From: Symsagittifera roscoffensis
Lineage: Eukaryota > Xenacoelomorpha > Acoela > Convolutidae
Assembly (NCBI RefSeq): GCF_963678635.1
Contig: NC_087063.1
Coordinates: forward strand, 11,444,368-11,508,367
Direction of reading: 5' to 3'
DNA length: 64,000 nt
Shown here: in pieces, positions 40,440-52,373 of the stretch
Numbering within the stretch: the stretch's first letter is position 1
How the letters are laid out: each line of letters starts with the position of its first letter
Made by a program: the position numbers and the translations under genes
Notes under the pieces: model-generated
Told to the model about the DNA's origin: nothing
Seen by the model: the letters and a program-made list of their open reading frames with translations, nothing else
Databases searched by the model: none

Positions 40440-41430
40440 GAAATTAACAACCCAGTAGTGGAATGCTGTCAGGTTATCCACAGGTGTTGCAATTTTTGCC
40501 TCCATAAATGAATAGCCAAGTTTTTTTATTTTAAGAGATAGGGTAATTTTCGAGATTTTTCAAGCATTTCTATAAAAGCTAGAAACATTTCAAAAAATTT
40601 TAACATTTCAATAAATTTAGATTTAAAAAAGTTCAAAACGTTTGAAGCTCTCAATCATGTAGTTGGAAATTGAGAGTGTACTCTCAGGAGTTGCGAATCT
40701 TGCCTCTGAATATGACTGCTCGAATCCTTGTAGTTTTCGAGATATGACGTTTTTTATAGGATCTTTTCAGGATTTTTCAAAGAACTTAGATGTAAAAAGT
40801 TTCCCCAAATTTGAAGTTCCAATATTTATAGTGAGGTTCTTTCAGGATACTCCCATAAGTTGCAAATTTTTCTCCAAATATGACTACTCAAATCCTTGTA
40901 ATTTTCCGGATGTGACGTTTTTTGTGATTATTTCAAAAAAGTTTCAGAAATTCAACTTTTTTTTCAAAATTTGAAATTCCTAACCCTGTAGTTGGGGGCT
41001 GTCAGGGTACTCTCAGGGGTTGCGATTCTTGCCTCCAATTATGATCGCTTAAGTCTATAAAAATTTCGAGATCTGAAGATTTTATGGTTTTTGAAGTTTT
41101 GTTTTTAGAAAACTTAAATTTGAAGTTTCTCAATTTGAAATTCCTAGCCCTGTAGTTGGGTTTTGTGACAGTACTCTTATGAGCTGCAAATCTTGCGTTC
41201 AAATGCAACAGCTCTTTGTTTTAAATACGAAATGTGACTTTTCTTAGTTCATTTTAAATTTTTTCAAAGAACTGAAATATAAAACTTCTCAAAGTTTTAT
41301 GGTTTTTCAAAATTTGAATAAAAGTCTTGCAAAATTTGAAACTACCAACCCTGTAATTGGGTGCTGTCAGGTTACACTCAAAGGATGCAGATCTTATTTT
41401 CGATATATGCGGTTTTTTTGAGTTGTTAAA
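40440..41430 (+). repeat. 165-bp repeat family, six units
   Basis: Units start near 40441, 40655, 40826, 40984, 41148 and 41350 (spacing about 158-214). They share CCTGTAGTTGGG, a TACTCTCAGGGGTTGC-like block, CTTGCCTCCAA and TTTTCGAGATATGAC. It is the largest array of this family in the window. The frame at 40663-40974 is a by-product of the repeat and not a gene. Confidence 0.65.
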
Positions 41431-43845
41431 AATTTGAAGCACCGGAGGATATCTACGAGAATATCTAAATAATGGTGAGCGAAAAATCGTGAAATTGCAT
41501 TGGCAAGCAGAATCAATCCTCGCTCATATCAAAATAGTTTCCTTAAGTTCGGCACCAGCTTTATGTTGCGCGTGAATCAATATTTGCTGCCTAATTAAGA
41601 TAAAAGCCTCTTCGTTCAAAAGGGGTCTAACAGCAGTCGAACCATTTTTAAAACCCAGCTGCTTTGATGCGATGCATACCTCTTTACTTCCAGTAGACTC
41701 AAAAATATGTGACAAAAGTTATCTTCCGAAATCTTTCCAACATTGGTAAAGTTTCTGGACAAGATTGTAAAGCATGTTTTTTTCTACAGCTAATCAGAAT
41801 TGCGCACAACAAAACAAAAACTTAAGGTTTCAATACAGTTTGCGTTGGTCTTTTGATTGGAACTTTTTTAAGCTGAATTTGTTTTTATCATCATGGCATT
41901 GATATACCTGAGCAAGTTGATGACATCTTCGCTTATCTCTAATTTAGAGGAATGGTGGTGTTAATTTCAGTATAATAGATCTTCACTCACGAAGCCAAGA
42001 GTAAGAATTCTGAGAGAAAATCAAGATAAAAACTGAATAATTGCATATGGTTGAAAATATTGATACTTTTTTCCACAAAAAAGAAAAGTTTTTCTGAAAC
42101 CTGCCCATAAAATAGTTTTCTAAACTTTTAATGAGTCGATGAACGTTTTCGCCTCTCATATAGGTCGCGATCATTTTTTTCATAATATTTGTTCTGGCTC
42201 AAATTGACTTTTTCGCGGTTTGACTTTTGATTTCTTTTCTAAGCTGAGTTCATTTCCTTTGTTTAAGGAAGGTAAACTCCGCTATCGAACAGTAAAAGTG
42301 TAAAGGTCACGAAAAACGTGATCGACTTCTAGTTTCGAAAGTGGAATTTAATTTTCAGATTTCCCAGCGAAATATAAATTTTACCCATTGATCCAGTTTT
42401 CTCATTCGGTTAGTTATATCTAAAAGGTGACAAGCATAATTTGTTTTAGAAATTCAAAGAGCTATAAGGGCATCTATTTTTTCTCTGAAATTCGAACGTT
42501 GGTATTTTTTCAAAAAAAAGGGCTATTTTTTTCTGTTAACTTGTGTTCATTGACTTTTTCCAACTGTAGGTTGGCGGCCGGCATATATTTTCATTTTTGT
42601 CCCTATTCTGTGCTCACGGCATCGATATGGTTCTCATGCTATAAGAAAATTCAGTCAAAGACGGCTAGCATTTTTTGAATGGTTCGTTGCTTATGTATGC
42701 GTAGTCCAGCTACTCCTCGGGTTTCTTATGTTACGCTGAGAACATAATTTTTTTATCTGGCATCATGATCGGTAATTAGGTTCGGTTTTTGCCTCAAAGT
42801 TTTTACTTTTGAATCGAAGGGAGCTCAGTGGACTTTTTTCTTGAAGTTCAATAGCTTGATACAGTTTGAGATGCGGTAATAGGACTTAACTAAGCGAAAC
42901 TTAAAATTAATTGCGGATCTCGAAATAGCTTAAAACAGAGTCAAAACGCTGGTTCATTTTTATTGCCCTTGTGGATGAGCATTTGTTAGTTCCACTCTTC
43001 GATTGAAATTGCAGCTGGTCATAACAAATGAGTGCTACTCGGGAGGCATAAGAAAAGGTTCAAAGTAAGTCACAAATTGTTATGCAAGTAAGTAATTCAC
43101 AAAAAAATGCAGATTTCGAACCCGTAATCGCATGAGATTTCTAACTCGCATTCATATGATTTCTAGAGCTGGGTAAATATCGCTCCCACAGCGCCAGAAA
43201 ACCTCATCTCAACTGCAAAGAAATAAGACGGTTGCTCTGTGTTTATGTATTGCATTTTTGTATCACTCAGTTTAAAATATTAGATCGAGTTAGATTAAGA
43301 AAAGGACATCGAGTACGCAGAAAAGGTTTCTGGAAACAATTAACTGTAGACGCTGGAGAAAAATAACATTTTTTTCCCAATTTTTTTTTGTGAGCGGGCT
43401 CAGATTACAGGAACTAGCCAAAAGTTTAGAACCTGCGTGCATTATTTATAATCGACTACAGATGCCTTCAAAAGTTGAGTAACAAAGTAATAAGAAATCA
43501 AAAACAATTTTTCTTTAATTTTGAGAAAAAAATCATTCCCAAGGAAGCGCTAAATGAAACTTAGAAAACTTAATTTCCTAGAGTGAAACCAAGTTTTCTC
43601 AAAAAGATGTTTCCTATTATATGACACGTACTCGCTCGAAGTTAGAGCTAAAAGCAAAAATTTCACACAGGGTTTTCATGACATTGAGAAAACTTTTTGA
43701 AATGTCCAGAATATCATTCAAAATCTATTATCTATTTATTATGTATTCAAACGCTTCACTCTCGTAATATTTCAGTTTTCTACGTTTTATTGCTAGTTTA
43801 ACGAAATAAAACAGTGTTTAATTCAGTGTTTGTTTCACCAAATGA
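41431..43845. other. AT-rich intergenic, no gene seen
   Basis: I found no ORF, repeat pair or RNA gene I can support. The 63-codon minus-strand frame at 41524-41715 has protein-like composition but no recognisable domain. Confidence 0.4.
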
Positions 43846-43849
43846 AATT

Positions 43850-44130
43850 AGGAACCCGATAAGGGGATCCTGTTAAGGCTCCCACACGGGTTGCGAATTT
43901 GGCCTTCAAAAATGAATACCCAAATCTTTTTAGTTAACGAGATCCACCGATTTTGGTGATTTTTTCGAAAGTTTTCAAAAAACTTCATTCGAAAAATTTC
44001 AACGTTTGGTTTTGCCAACGATATAATTGTGCGCTGTAGTTGCTCTTAGGGGTCAGAAACCCTGCCTGCAACTCTGACTGCTGAAATGCGTTTAATTATC
44101 GAGATATGAACTTTTTTGTGTGATTTTTTC
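43850..44130 (+). repeat. 165-bp repeat family, two very diverged units
   Basis: Cores at about 43860 (GATCCTGTTAAGGCTCCCACACGGGTTGCGAATTTGGCC region) and 44035 keep the order GGGTTGC, then GCCT, then CGAGATATGA seen in the other arrays. Confidence 0.4.
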
Positions 44131-44464
44131 AGAAAATTGAGAATTTAGATATAAAAAATTTCAAGAAGTTTGCAAACCTATGAGTAGTTTATGTGAGGCA
44201 ACGTAGTCTGAGGGCAGGACCCTAAGTTTTAACACAGAGAATAGATTTAGCAATGTATGAAGATAGGTTATGGGTTTCAGATGGTACTTTTTTTTGGCGC
44301 CCGATTTTGCCGATACGGCAATGTTTAAGATTCTGTACGGGAATGCTAAAAATCTAAGTGTTAAGAAGTGTAAATTTTTTGATGGTAAACTTTTTGATGG
44401 CAAAAAAAAACTTTTTGATGGTAAAAAAGTTTTTTTGATGCTAAAATAACTTGTTAATTTAAGC

Positions 44465-44700
44465 GAGGTAGTGGACGTAAACAAAATTTTTCTCAGACAA
44501 CTATGTCAAATTTGCAAAAACAAATGTTACCCCCCCCCCCCCGCCCGCAGTGAGCAAGGACGATGCAGTATGTAAACCAATTTAAAGTTTTTTTAAACGA
44601 GGTAGTGGAAGTAAACAAAATTGTCTTTGAGAAATATGTCAAGTTTGCAACCCAGATGTTACCCCCGCGGTGAGCGGGGACGCCGATTACCGTTAACAAT
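44465..44700 (+). repeat. Two tandem units of about 130 bp with a C13 run
   Basis: CGAGGTAGTGGA(C/A)GTAAACAAAAT begins units at 44465 and 44597. Both continue to ATGTTACCCCC and GTGAGC(A/G)(A/G)GGACG. The first carries a run of 13 C (44530-44542). Just upstream (44376-44450) a short TTTTTTGATGGTAAA-like motif repeats four times. Confidence 0.6.
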
Positions 44701-45095
44701 TTCTCAAATAATTAATGAAAATTCTTGCAAAGTCATTTTTGTTAGCTTGAGGTACATTTTGTTTTCTTAAGCATGAGAAATGTTTAGTGTAACAGATGGG
44801 CTAACTTTTGACTACAACAGAAAAATTTTATTGCATCAGATTACAAGCACATAAAAATAAAATACTGCGTTCTTGCATATAAATACTGATAAAATTCAAA
44901 ACATTAACACCATGAATGATCTTCAAGTTCTTCTGGTAGAATTTTTTTTTAAAAATGCTGAATAAATTGCGTAAAATCTACACAAATTATCAGTTTTTCG
45001 AATTTTCCTTTGAATCAAACGCTGATACTTTTCTTCTTAAAAAGATAGTTAAATCGTTTTCTTACAAAATTATCTGCGCAATTAAAATATTTTTC

Positions 45096-45287
45096 TTATC
45101 TTGCAATCATCATCCAATGTTCTCTATCATTGCTTGGAGCTGAGTTGATACTTGCAAAAGAGTAATTTGGCAGTTTAGGGGCTTGATCAGCTGGATTCGA
45201 TCCAATATATTTGAATCTAAGTTCAGGAATTCTTTCGATATTTTGTACAATTGAGAACTTATCCATATTTACAATTAGTAGCTGCAT
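45096..45287 (-). pseudogene. Polinton-like cysteine protease, N-terminal fragment
   Basis: A 63-codon minus-strand frame contains YIGSNPADQAPKLPN, SFASINSAPSND and EHWMMIA. This looks like the N-terminal half of the adenain-type cysteine protease of Polinton/Maverick elements, ending at the HW of the catalytic His. A stop codon follows and the Cys-containing half is not found downstream. Its position beside the ATPase and integrase relics on the same strand supports the call. Confidence 0.5.
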
Positions 45288-46739
45288 CTGAAAAGAAATA
45301 AATTGACCTTTTCATAGTACAATTTAGGATAAAAGAAATATAAAAGATGGCTTACTTGCATTTGGGACTGTATCCTGGAAATCCCATACACGTCTTTTAT
45401 ACGGGACAACGATCGTTCAACACTGCTTTACAGTCTAAGTTGTACAACTTTGGGCTGGGGTTAAAAACAAACTGAACACTACAAGTACAATCAATAAAAA
45501 ATCCCAAAAAAATTACAATAAGTTTGAAAGAGCCTAAAAATTCAGAAAAATTAATAATTTTGAGCGACTGTTGCGCACTGTATGCGACTGTTATAGCAAC
45601 CGTGTGATATTGAACATCTTATAGTCTTTCTACCAAGAAAATCACTTTCATTACTTGATCCAAGGGAAATAGGAAAAACATTATTATTCTCAAGCTTTCT
45701 CCGCTATGTTCTGGATAATGTATTTGCTCAGCTGCATCCTATAGTGAATCAAGTCAAAAACTACAATATAGTGTGCTTAATCCATAGTAAGATCTGGAAA
45801 TTTTTTTGCTAAATTGCATTGCTTTCATTGTTGTAACATAGGGGCGGCAATGAGAAGTTGTATCTACTGAAACCACTTCCACCTCGAATAATTCTAAGCT
45901 CTCTCATGTAAAACTGTTGATAGTTGAAAGGATTTTCATACAAAGATCCACATACAGACGAGCTTAGTTTGTATTCATTGCAACTCCTGTTTTTATTGGA
46001 GCTTTATTAAAAATATTGTCCTGTAAATTTTGTTCCCTTTCCAGATTGCATTGCAACTATTGGTGATAAGATTCAGCTACTAAAGTTTTTCTAGTAAACA
46101 GTAGATAATCAACCATTTTTAAACTAACATTTGGAGTATCGGACGGCTTGTAAAAATTTTGTCTCGCTCGAATGAGTTTATTTCGAGTTTTAGTATTTGT
46201 TAGTTATATTTTTTCACAAATAGGCATCAATGGCGAGCCTCCCATAGAGTGAAAAAGTTGTTCCTGTTCCTAAGGAGTTTGCTCTATGAGTGAAAGTATG
46301 CATATCAAACTGGAGAAATTCTACAATACTGTATCCATGAAAACCAAGAATTTCCTTTTTGCTCGATGCTCACGATTTGAATTCGTTTGTACGGCGTTGT
46401 AAACCATTATTGCTCAATGCCGACGGCGTTGTAAACCATTGTATTGTTTAAATAAACGTCACAATTTAAGAATAGAGAATGTTGCAGATTGTTTACATAA
46501 GTTAAGTAAGGATCTGGTTCCTCATCTGAGTCATACTCTGATGTTGCCTAATGATGTGTTTTGAAAGTATTACATAACTTTCTCTTGAATAATTGAAAAA
46601 CAGTTTGTAGAAGCTCCGTACCGAAAATGACTACTTTGATTTGAATTTATTATATGTTTTCAGAAATTTCTTTGGTAGAACGACTGTTTTCGAGCTACTT
46701 TTCCGGGAAATGCTGCTACCAGTTCTACGCTTAGATTTC

Positions 46740-47012
46740 TTAGTTAAACCTCTCAACCAATTTCGAACTGTTTTTGTTCCGACTTCTTATGCAAATGTTT
46801 GAAGTTTTGCGTCCACTAACAACTTCTCCTATCTCTGGAGCTGCGATTTCAAACAAATGTTGTCCGACTGTTTTTGCAGCTCGGACGGTATACTTTTCAA
46901 TAAAGGGGATGGCAGTTCTCCCATGAGTTTGTGCAAGAGCACCAGAACCTCTTCCACGCTGTCTTGCATGTCCACGAAAAATGGAGAAATCAGCTGAATT
47001 TTGGGCAACCAT
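46740..47012 (-). CDS. Small basic protein of the Polinton-like relic, copy A
   Basis: This is a 90-codon frame from the first ATG (47012). It is rich in Arg, Gly and Lys, with FRGHARQRGRGSGALAQ near the N-terminus, then IPFIEKY, then AAPEIGEVVSGRKTSN. The Gly/Arg head and basic tail suit a virion-associated or DNA-binding protein, and small proteins of this composition occur in Polinton-like elements. I cannot assign a function. The frame is intact in both duplicates, unlike its neighbours. Confidence 0.4.
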   Translation of the reverse strand: MVAQNSADFSIFRGHARQRGRGSGALAQTHGRTAIPFIEKYTVRAAKTVGQHLFEIAAPEIGEVVSGRKTSNICIRSRNKNSSKLVERFN

Positions 47013-47736
47013 TTCGGTTGAAGTCTTAATCAAAATTGAATATCGGAAATCTTACTGAATAGGAGAACAACTCGCGTAATTCCTACGGATATAAAAAAAA
47101 AATTTCACCTCTAGTGTCTCTTAGTACTATTTTGTTGCTGTGGAAATAATTTTTCAAAATTATTTGAACTGTAGATTCGTAACCGACTGATAATTCGTCT
47201 GCTGTCCTGTAGATTTTATCCCTATTTTTACGCTAGAAATGATAGGAATACAGCGCAATCTAGGAGTTTTTCTATCCCCGACTAGATTATTTTAAGTTTA
47301 TAATATCGTGGGAAAATGTGGACCCACTCATTATAAGCCTTGTCTGATTTTGCTCTAAATCGCAACCTAAAATATGACTCAAATCAGCACTTTGAATGAT
47401 AATTATTGATTGAAGATCAAGTAAATGAACGGTTATCTTTTGTTGTAACTTTATCTACTGATCTACTGACACATTAATTCCAATTTCTGTGCACCTAGAC
47501 GTTCTCGAATTTCGTCGGTAATTTTCCCCTCAGTGAGTTTTTGGTATTATGGGTACGATTTTTCTGAACTAGCAACCTCCCTTTAACCGTTAAGAGCTTT
47601 TTTTAGTAGAAAATTTGTAAAGGAACTAAGAATGTTATTCGAATAACAATTAAAATAAGCATTAGAAACAAGCTAAATTGTGAAAGAATTCAAGGCTACT
47701 AATCGATAGAATAACAAACAAAAGATGCTTTATCTT

Positions 47737-48839
47737 TTATCCTGAAACTTCCTCACTTCTTTTTCGTAAAATTATTCCATAGTTACCTCTTTTTTTGTGA
47801 TTTTTAGTTGGACCGATTTTGAAATTTGGCTGAATAAGTTTTATAAACAGTTTTTTTTTAATACAAATTTGGTTAAAGTCATCTTTTTTCACATAACTCG
47901 GAGATTTTCCAATGGGCTGATGTTTACGACAATTCATTGTAGAAACCAATTGTTGCAATTTGGGAAGAGTTTTCTCACCATGATCTCCAATATAACGATA
48001 TATTAAATGCTTTAAAGACTGAATTGCTCTTTCTGCAAATGCTGCTTTTGTCTCACTTATTGTTGACCAAACTGCAATGTTTTCTCCACTGCAAATTTTT
48101 TCGAAAGTTCCTCCAGATTCCGTTCCTTTTTCGACCCCCAATTTCGCAGGATTTTTTATTTGAAAGCTGACTTTTTTTGAAAGCTGGCAAAATTTCTTTG
48201 GCATACTTTGTTTTCATTGTTTGAATGCTGACAAATCGTGAAACATTTTCTACAGCTACTAGTAAATACTTTACTCCCTTGTTTTGATGAGCTAGGTCGT
48301 CTACAAAAGCCAAGTTCATGCACCAATTTTCATTGGTAAATGTTGAAAAAGCTTGAAATTACGTGGACCAAACTTTGTATACGATTTTTTTTTGGATTGT
48401 AATTTTTTTTTCACTTTCAATGTAGACAAACCACTTGACAGAACCGTGAGCTGCTCTACCTCTAATCTTACCTTTTCAGATTTTGAGAGGGATCCAGCCT
48501 CTTTTGTCTTTTGCTTTAGCATTCTTTTCAATGACAAACTTTGATGTAATTTGGGTAGCTTCTAAAATTTTAAAGAAAAGATCTAGAAAAGTTTTCTCCC
48601 GTAAGAGCACAAACAAAGTATACAATTGATGCCTTTGTATCTCTTGCATCTAAAATAATGTTGTATGATTGGCTCAATCTCCTTCTGGGAGAGTTCACAA
48701 CAGTACCAGTTAGTGTTTTTTTATCAATTGATTTCAATCGCGCATTTTGGTAGTTTCCTCTGTTTTCGCTCTCTGTTCCAAATTTGTTTCTTCGGAAGTT
48801 TCTTTTCTTGTTGATAAACCGAATAAGGGATGAGTACAA
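47737..48839 (-). pseudogene. Polinton-like rve integrase, copy A, frameshifted
   Basis: Integrase pieces lie in several minus-strand frames: 48570-48839 (N-terminal region, uncertain), 48316-48537 (YTKFGPRNFKLF), 48053-48319 (MNLAFVDDLA, then VKYLLVAVENVSRFV, around the first catalytic Asp) and 47737-48204 (TKAAFAERAIQSLKHLIYRYI with the catalytic Glu, then STMNCRKHQPIGKSP). These match the DDE rve-type integrase of Polinton/Maverick elements and related domesticated genes. At least two frame changes separate the pieces and no intact gene remains. The central DDE Asp falls near one of the breaks. Confidence 0.65.
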
Positions 48840-48960
48840 ACTGTTCCATACTACATCAAGCGATTAATGACCAATGGGTTGATGATAGATATCAATTGTA
48901 AAATTTTAGTTGAACTTTATTGATTCTTTTGCTTAAAAGGATTTTTTAAGTGTTTATTCT

Positions 48961-49210
48961 GAAGTCTCTAGACATTTTAGTACGTCTTCCTTCCGAAGCT
49001 CTCCTCTTATTAGATTTACTAAACACTCGCTCAGAAACTGATTAAAATCTTTTGGGCAACTGAGAATGAATTGTTTTCGAAGTATCATGGAAAGTTTTTG
49101 AAATAATGGGAGAATAGAGACGTATAGTATACTTATTGTCCATAAACTGTCTCTCTTCCAGCTGGTAAATCAATTTTGTTTGTAACTGAGCCACTATTGA
49201 AAGAATATCT
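48961..49210 (-). pseudogene. Packaging-ATPase 3' fragment, copy A
   Basis: It encodes only the last 75 to 80 residues seen in 52374-52919 (ending ELRKEDVLKCLETSE), truncated at the duplication junction. Confidence 0.6.
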
Positions 49211-50118
49211 ACGTGCAAGAATATCTAATTGTAAGAATATCTAATTGTAAGAATATCTAAGAACAATATAGTGTGCTTAATCCATAGTAAGAGCTGGAAA
49301 ATTTTTTGCTAAATTGCATTGCTTTCATTGTTGTAACATAGGGGCGGCAATGAGAAGTTGTATCTACTGGAACCACTTCCACCTCGAATAATTCTAAGCT
49401 CTCTCATGTTAAACTGTTGATAGTTGAAAGGATTTTCATAAAAAGATCCACATACAGACGAGCTTAGTTTGTATTCATTGCAACTCCTGTTTTTATTGGA
49501 GCATTATTAAAAATATTGTCCTGTAAATTTTGTTCCCTTTCCAGATTGCATTGCAACTATTGGTGATAAGATTCAGCTACTAAAGTTTTTCTAGTAAACA
49601 GTAGATAATCAACCATTTTTAAACTATGATTTGGATTATCGGACGGCTTGTAAAAATTTTGTCTCGCTCGAATGAGTTTATTTCGAGTTTTAGTATTTGG
49701 TAGTTATATTTTTTCACAAATAGGCATCAATGGCGAGCCTCCCATAGAGTGAAAAAGTTGTTCCTGTTCCTAAGGAGTTTGCTCTATGAGTGAAAGTATG
49801 CATATCAAACTGGAGAAATTCTACAATACTGTATCCATGAAAACCAAGAATTTCCTTTTTGCTCGATGCTCACGATTTGAATTCGTTTGTACGGCGTTGT
49901 AAACCATTATTGCTCAATGCCGACGGCGTTGTAAACCATTGTATTGTTTTGAAAGTATTACATAACTTTCTCTTGAATAATTGAAAAACAGTTTGTAGAA
50001 GCTCCGTACCGAAAATGACTACTTTGATTTGAATTTATTATATGTTTTCAGAAATTTCTTTGGTAGAACGACTGTTTTCGAGCTACTTTTCCGGGAAATG
50101 CTGCTACCAGTTCTACGC

Positions 50119-50400
50119 TTAGACTTCTTTGTTAAACCTCTCAACCAATTTCGAACTGTTTTTGTTCCGACTTCTTATGCAAATGTTTGAAGTTTTGCGT
50201 CCACTAACAACTTCTCCTATCTCTGGAGCTGCGATTTCAAACAAATGTTGTCCGACTGTTTTTGCAGCTCGGACGGTATACTTTTCAATAAAGGGGATGG
50301 CAGTTCTCCCATGAGTTTGTGCAAGAGCACCAGAACCTCTTCCACGCTGTCTTGCATGTCCACGAAAAATGGAGAAATCAGCTGAATTTTGGGCAACCAT
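50119..50400 (-). CDS. Small basic protein of the Polinton-like relic, copy B
   Basis: It is the same as the copy A protein except for three extra C-terminal residues (Lys-Glu-Val), caused by a change at the stop codon. The start ATG is at 50400. Confidence 0.4.
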   Translation of the reverse strand: MVAQNSADFSIFRGHARQRGRGSGALAQTHGRTAIPFIEKYTVRAAKTVGQHLFEIAAPEIGEVVSGRKTSNICIRSRNKNSSKLVERFNKEV

Positions 50401-51186
50401 TTCGGTTGAAGTCTTAATCAAAATTGAATATCGGAAATCTTACTGAATAGGAGAACAACTCGCGTAATTCCTACGGATATAAAAAAAAAATTTCACCTCT
50501 AGTGTCTCTTAGTACTATTTTGTTGCTGTGGAAATAATTTTTCAAAATTATTTGAACTGTAGATTCGTAACCGACTGATAATTCGTCTGCTGTCCTGTAG
50601 ATTTTATCCCTATTTTTACGCTAGAAATGATAGGAATACAGCGCAATCTAGGAGTTTTTCTATCCCGGACTAGATTATTTTAAGTTTATAATATCGTGGG
50701 AAAATGTGGACCCACTCATTATAAGCCTTGTCTGATTTTGCTCTAAATCGCAACCTAAAATATGACTCAAATCAGCACTTTGAATGATAATTATTGATTG
50801 AAGATCAAGTAAATGAACGGTTATCTTTTGTTGTAACTTTATCTACTGATCTACTGACACATTAATTCCAATTTCTGTGCACCTAGACGTTCTCGAATTT
50901 CGTCGGTAATTTTCCCCTCAGTGAGTTTTTGGTATTATGGGTACGATTTTTCTGAACTAGCAACCTCCCTTTAACCGTTAAGAGCTTTTTTTAGTAGAAA
51001 ATTTGTAAAGGAACTAAGAATGTTATTCGAATAACAATTAAAATAAGCATTAGAAACAAGCTAAATTGTGAAAGAATTCAAGGCTACTAATCGATAGAAT
51101 AACAAACAAAAGATGCTTTATCTTTTATCCTGAAACTTCCTCACTTCTTTTTCGTAAAATTATTCCATAGTTACCTCTTTTTTTTG

Positions 51187-52252
51187 TTATTTTTTAGGTG
51201 GACCGATTTTGAAATTTGGCTGAATAAGTTTTATAAACAGTTTTTTTTTAATACAAATTTGGTTAAAGTCATCTTTTTTCACATAACTCGGAGATTTTCC
51301 AATGGGCTGATGTTTGCGACAATTCATTGTAGAAACCAATTGTTGCAATTTGGGAAGAGTTTTCTCACCATGATCTCCAATATAACGATATATTAAATGC
51401 TTTAAAGACTGAATTGCTCTTTCTGCAAATGCTGCTTTTGTCTCACTTATTGTTGACCAAACTGCAATGTTTTCTCCACTGCAAATTTTTCCGAAAGTTC
51501 CTCCAGATTCCGTTCCTTTTTCGACCCCCAATTTCGCAGGATTTTTTATTTGAAAGCTGACTTTTTTTGAAAGCTGGCAAAATTTCTTTGGCATACTTTG
51601 TTTTCATTGTTTGAATGCTGACAAATCGTGAAACATTTTCTACAGCTACTAGTAAATACTTTACTCCCTTGTTTTGATGAGCTAGGTCGTCTACAAAAGC
51701 CAAGTTCATGCACCAATTTTCATTGGTAAATGTTGAAAAAGCTTGAAATTAGGTGGACCAAACTTTCTATACGATTTTTTTTTGGATTGTAATTTTTTTT
51801 TCACTTTCAATGTAGACAAACCACTTGACAGAACCGTGAGCTGCTCTACCTCTAATCTTACCTTTTCAGATTTTGAGAGGGATCCAGCCTATTTTGTCTT
51901 TTGCTTTAGCATTCTTTTCAATGACAAACTCTGATGTAATTTGGGTAGCTTCTAAAATTTTAAAGAAAAGATCTAGAAAAGTTTTCTCCCGTAAGAGCAC
52001 AAACAAAGTATACAATTGATGCCTTTGTATCTCTTGCATCTAAAATAATGTTGTATGATTGGCTCAATCTCCTTCTGGGAGAGTTCACAACAGTATCATT
52101 TAGTGTTTTTTTATCAATTGATTTCAATCGCGCATTTACAGCGGAGTAATTTTAGTCAAATTTTTTTGGTAGTTTCCTCTGTTTTCGCTCTCTGTTCCAA
52201 ATTTGTTTCTTCGGAAGTTTCTTTTCTTATTGATAAACCGAATAAAGGATGA
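51187..52252 (-). pseudogene. Polinton-like rve integrase, copy B, frameshifted
   Basis: This is the duplicate of the copy A integrase with the same frame breaks (MNLAFVDD frame 51443-51709 ends at the same SLVNNK; the following frame is 51187-51594). An extra segment of about 29 bp near 52136 interrupts the N-terminal region. Because the main lesions are shared, the gene was dead before it was duplicated. Confidence 0.65.
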
Positions 52253-52373
52253 GTACAAACTGTTCCATACTACATCAAGCGATTAATGACCAATGGGTTG
52301 ATGATAGATATCAATTGTAAAATTTTAGTTGAACTTTAATTGATTCTTTTGCTTAAAAGGAGTTTTTAAGTGT

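Larger units (their letters stand above)
45763..49210 (-). repeat. Tandem duplication of a Polinton-like relic, copy A
   Basis: About 3.45 kb is nearly identical to 49263-52629 (very high identity by eye). Copy A has a segment of about 112 bp (46449-46560) missing from copy B, bounded by TGTTT microhomology. B has about 29 extra bases near 52136. At the junction (49205-49262) the motif AAGAATATCTAATTGT repeats three times. Gene content on the minus strand is an ATPase 3' end, integrase and small basic protein. Confidence 0.85.

Noticed and set aside
40663-40974. 103-codon ORF
   Set aside because: It reads through two units of the 165-bp repeat and its repeated protein segments only mirror the DNA repeat.
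41524-41715. 63-codon minus-strand ORF that could belong to the Polinton-like relic
   Set aside because: I recognise no motif in it and it lies 3.4 kb from the nearest supported relic gene.
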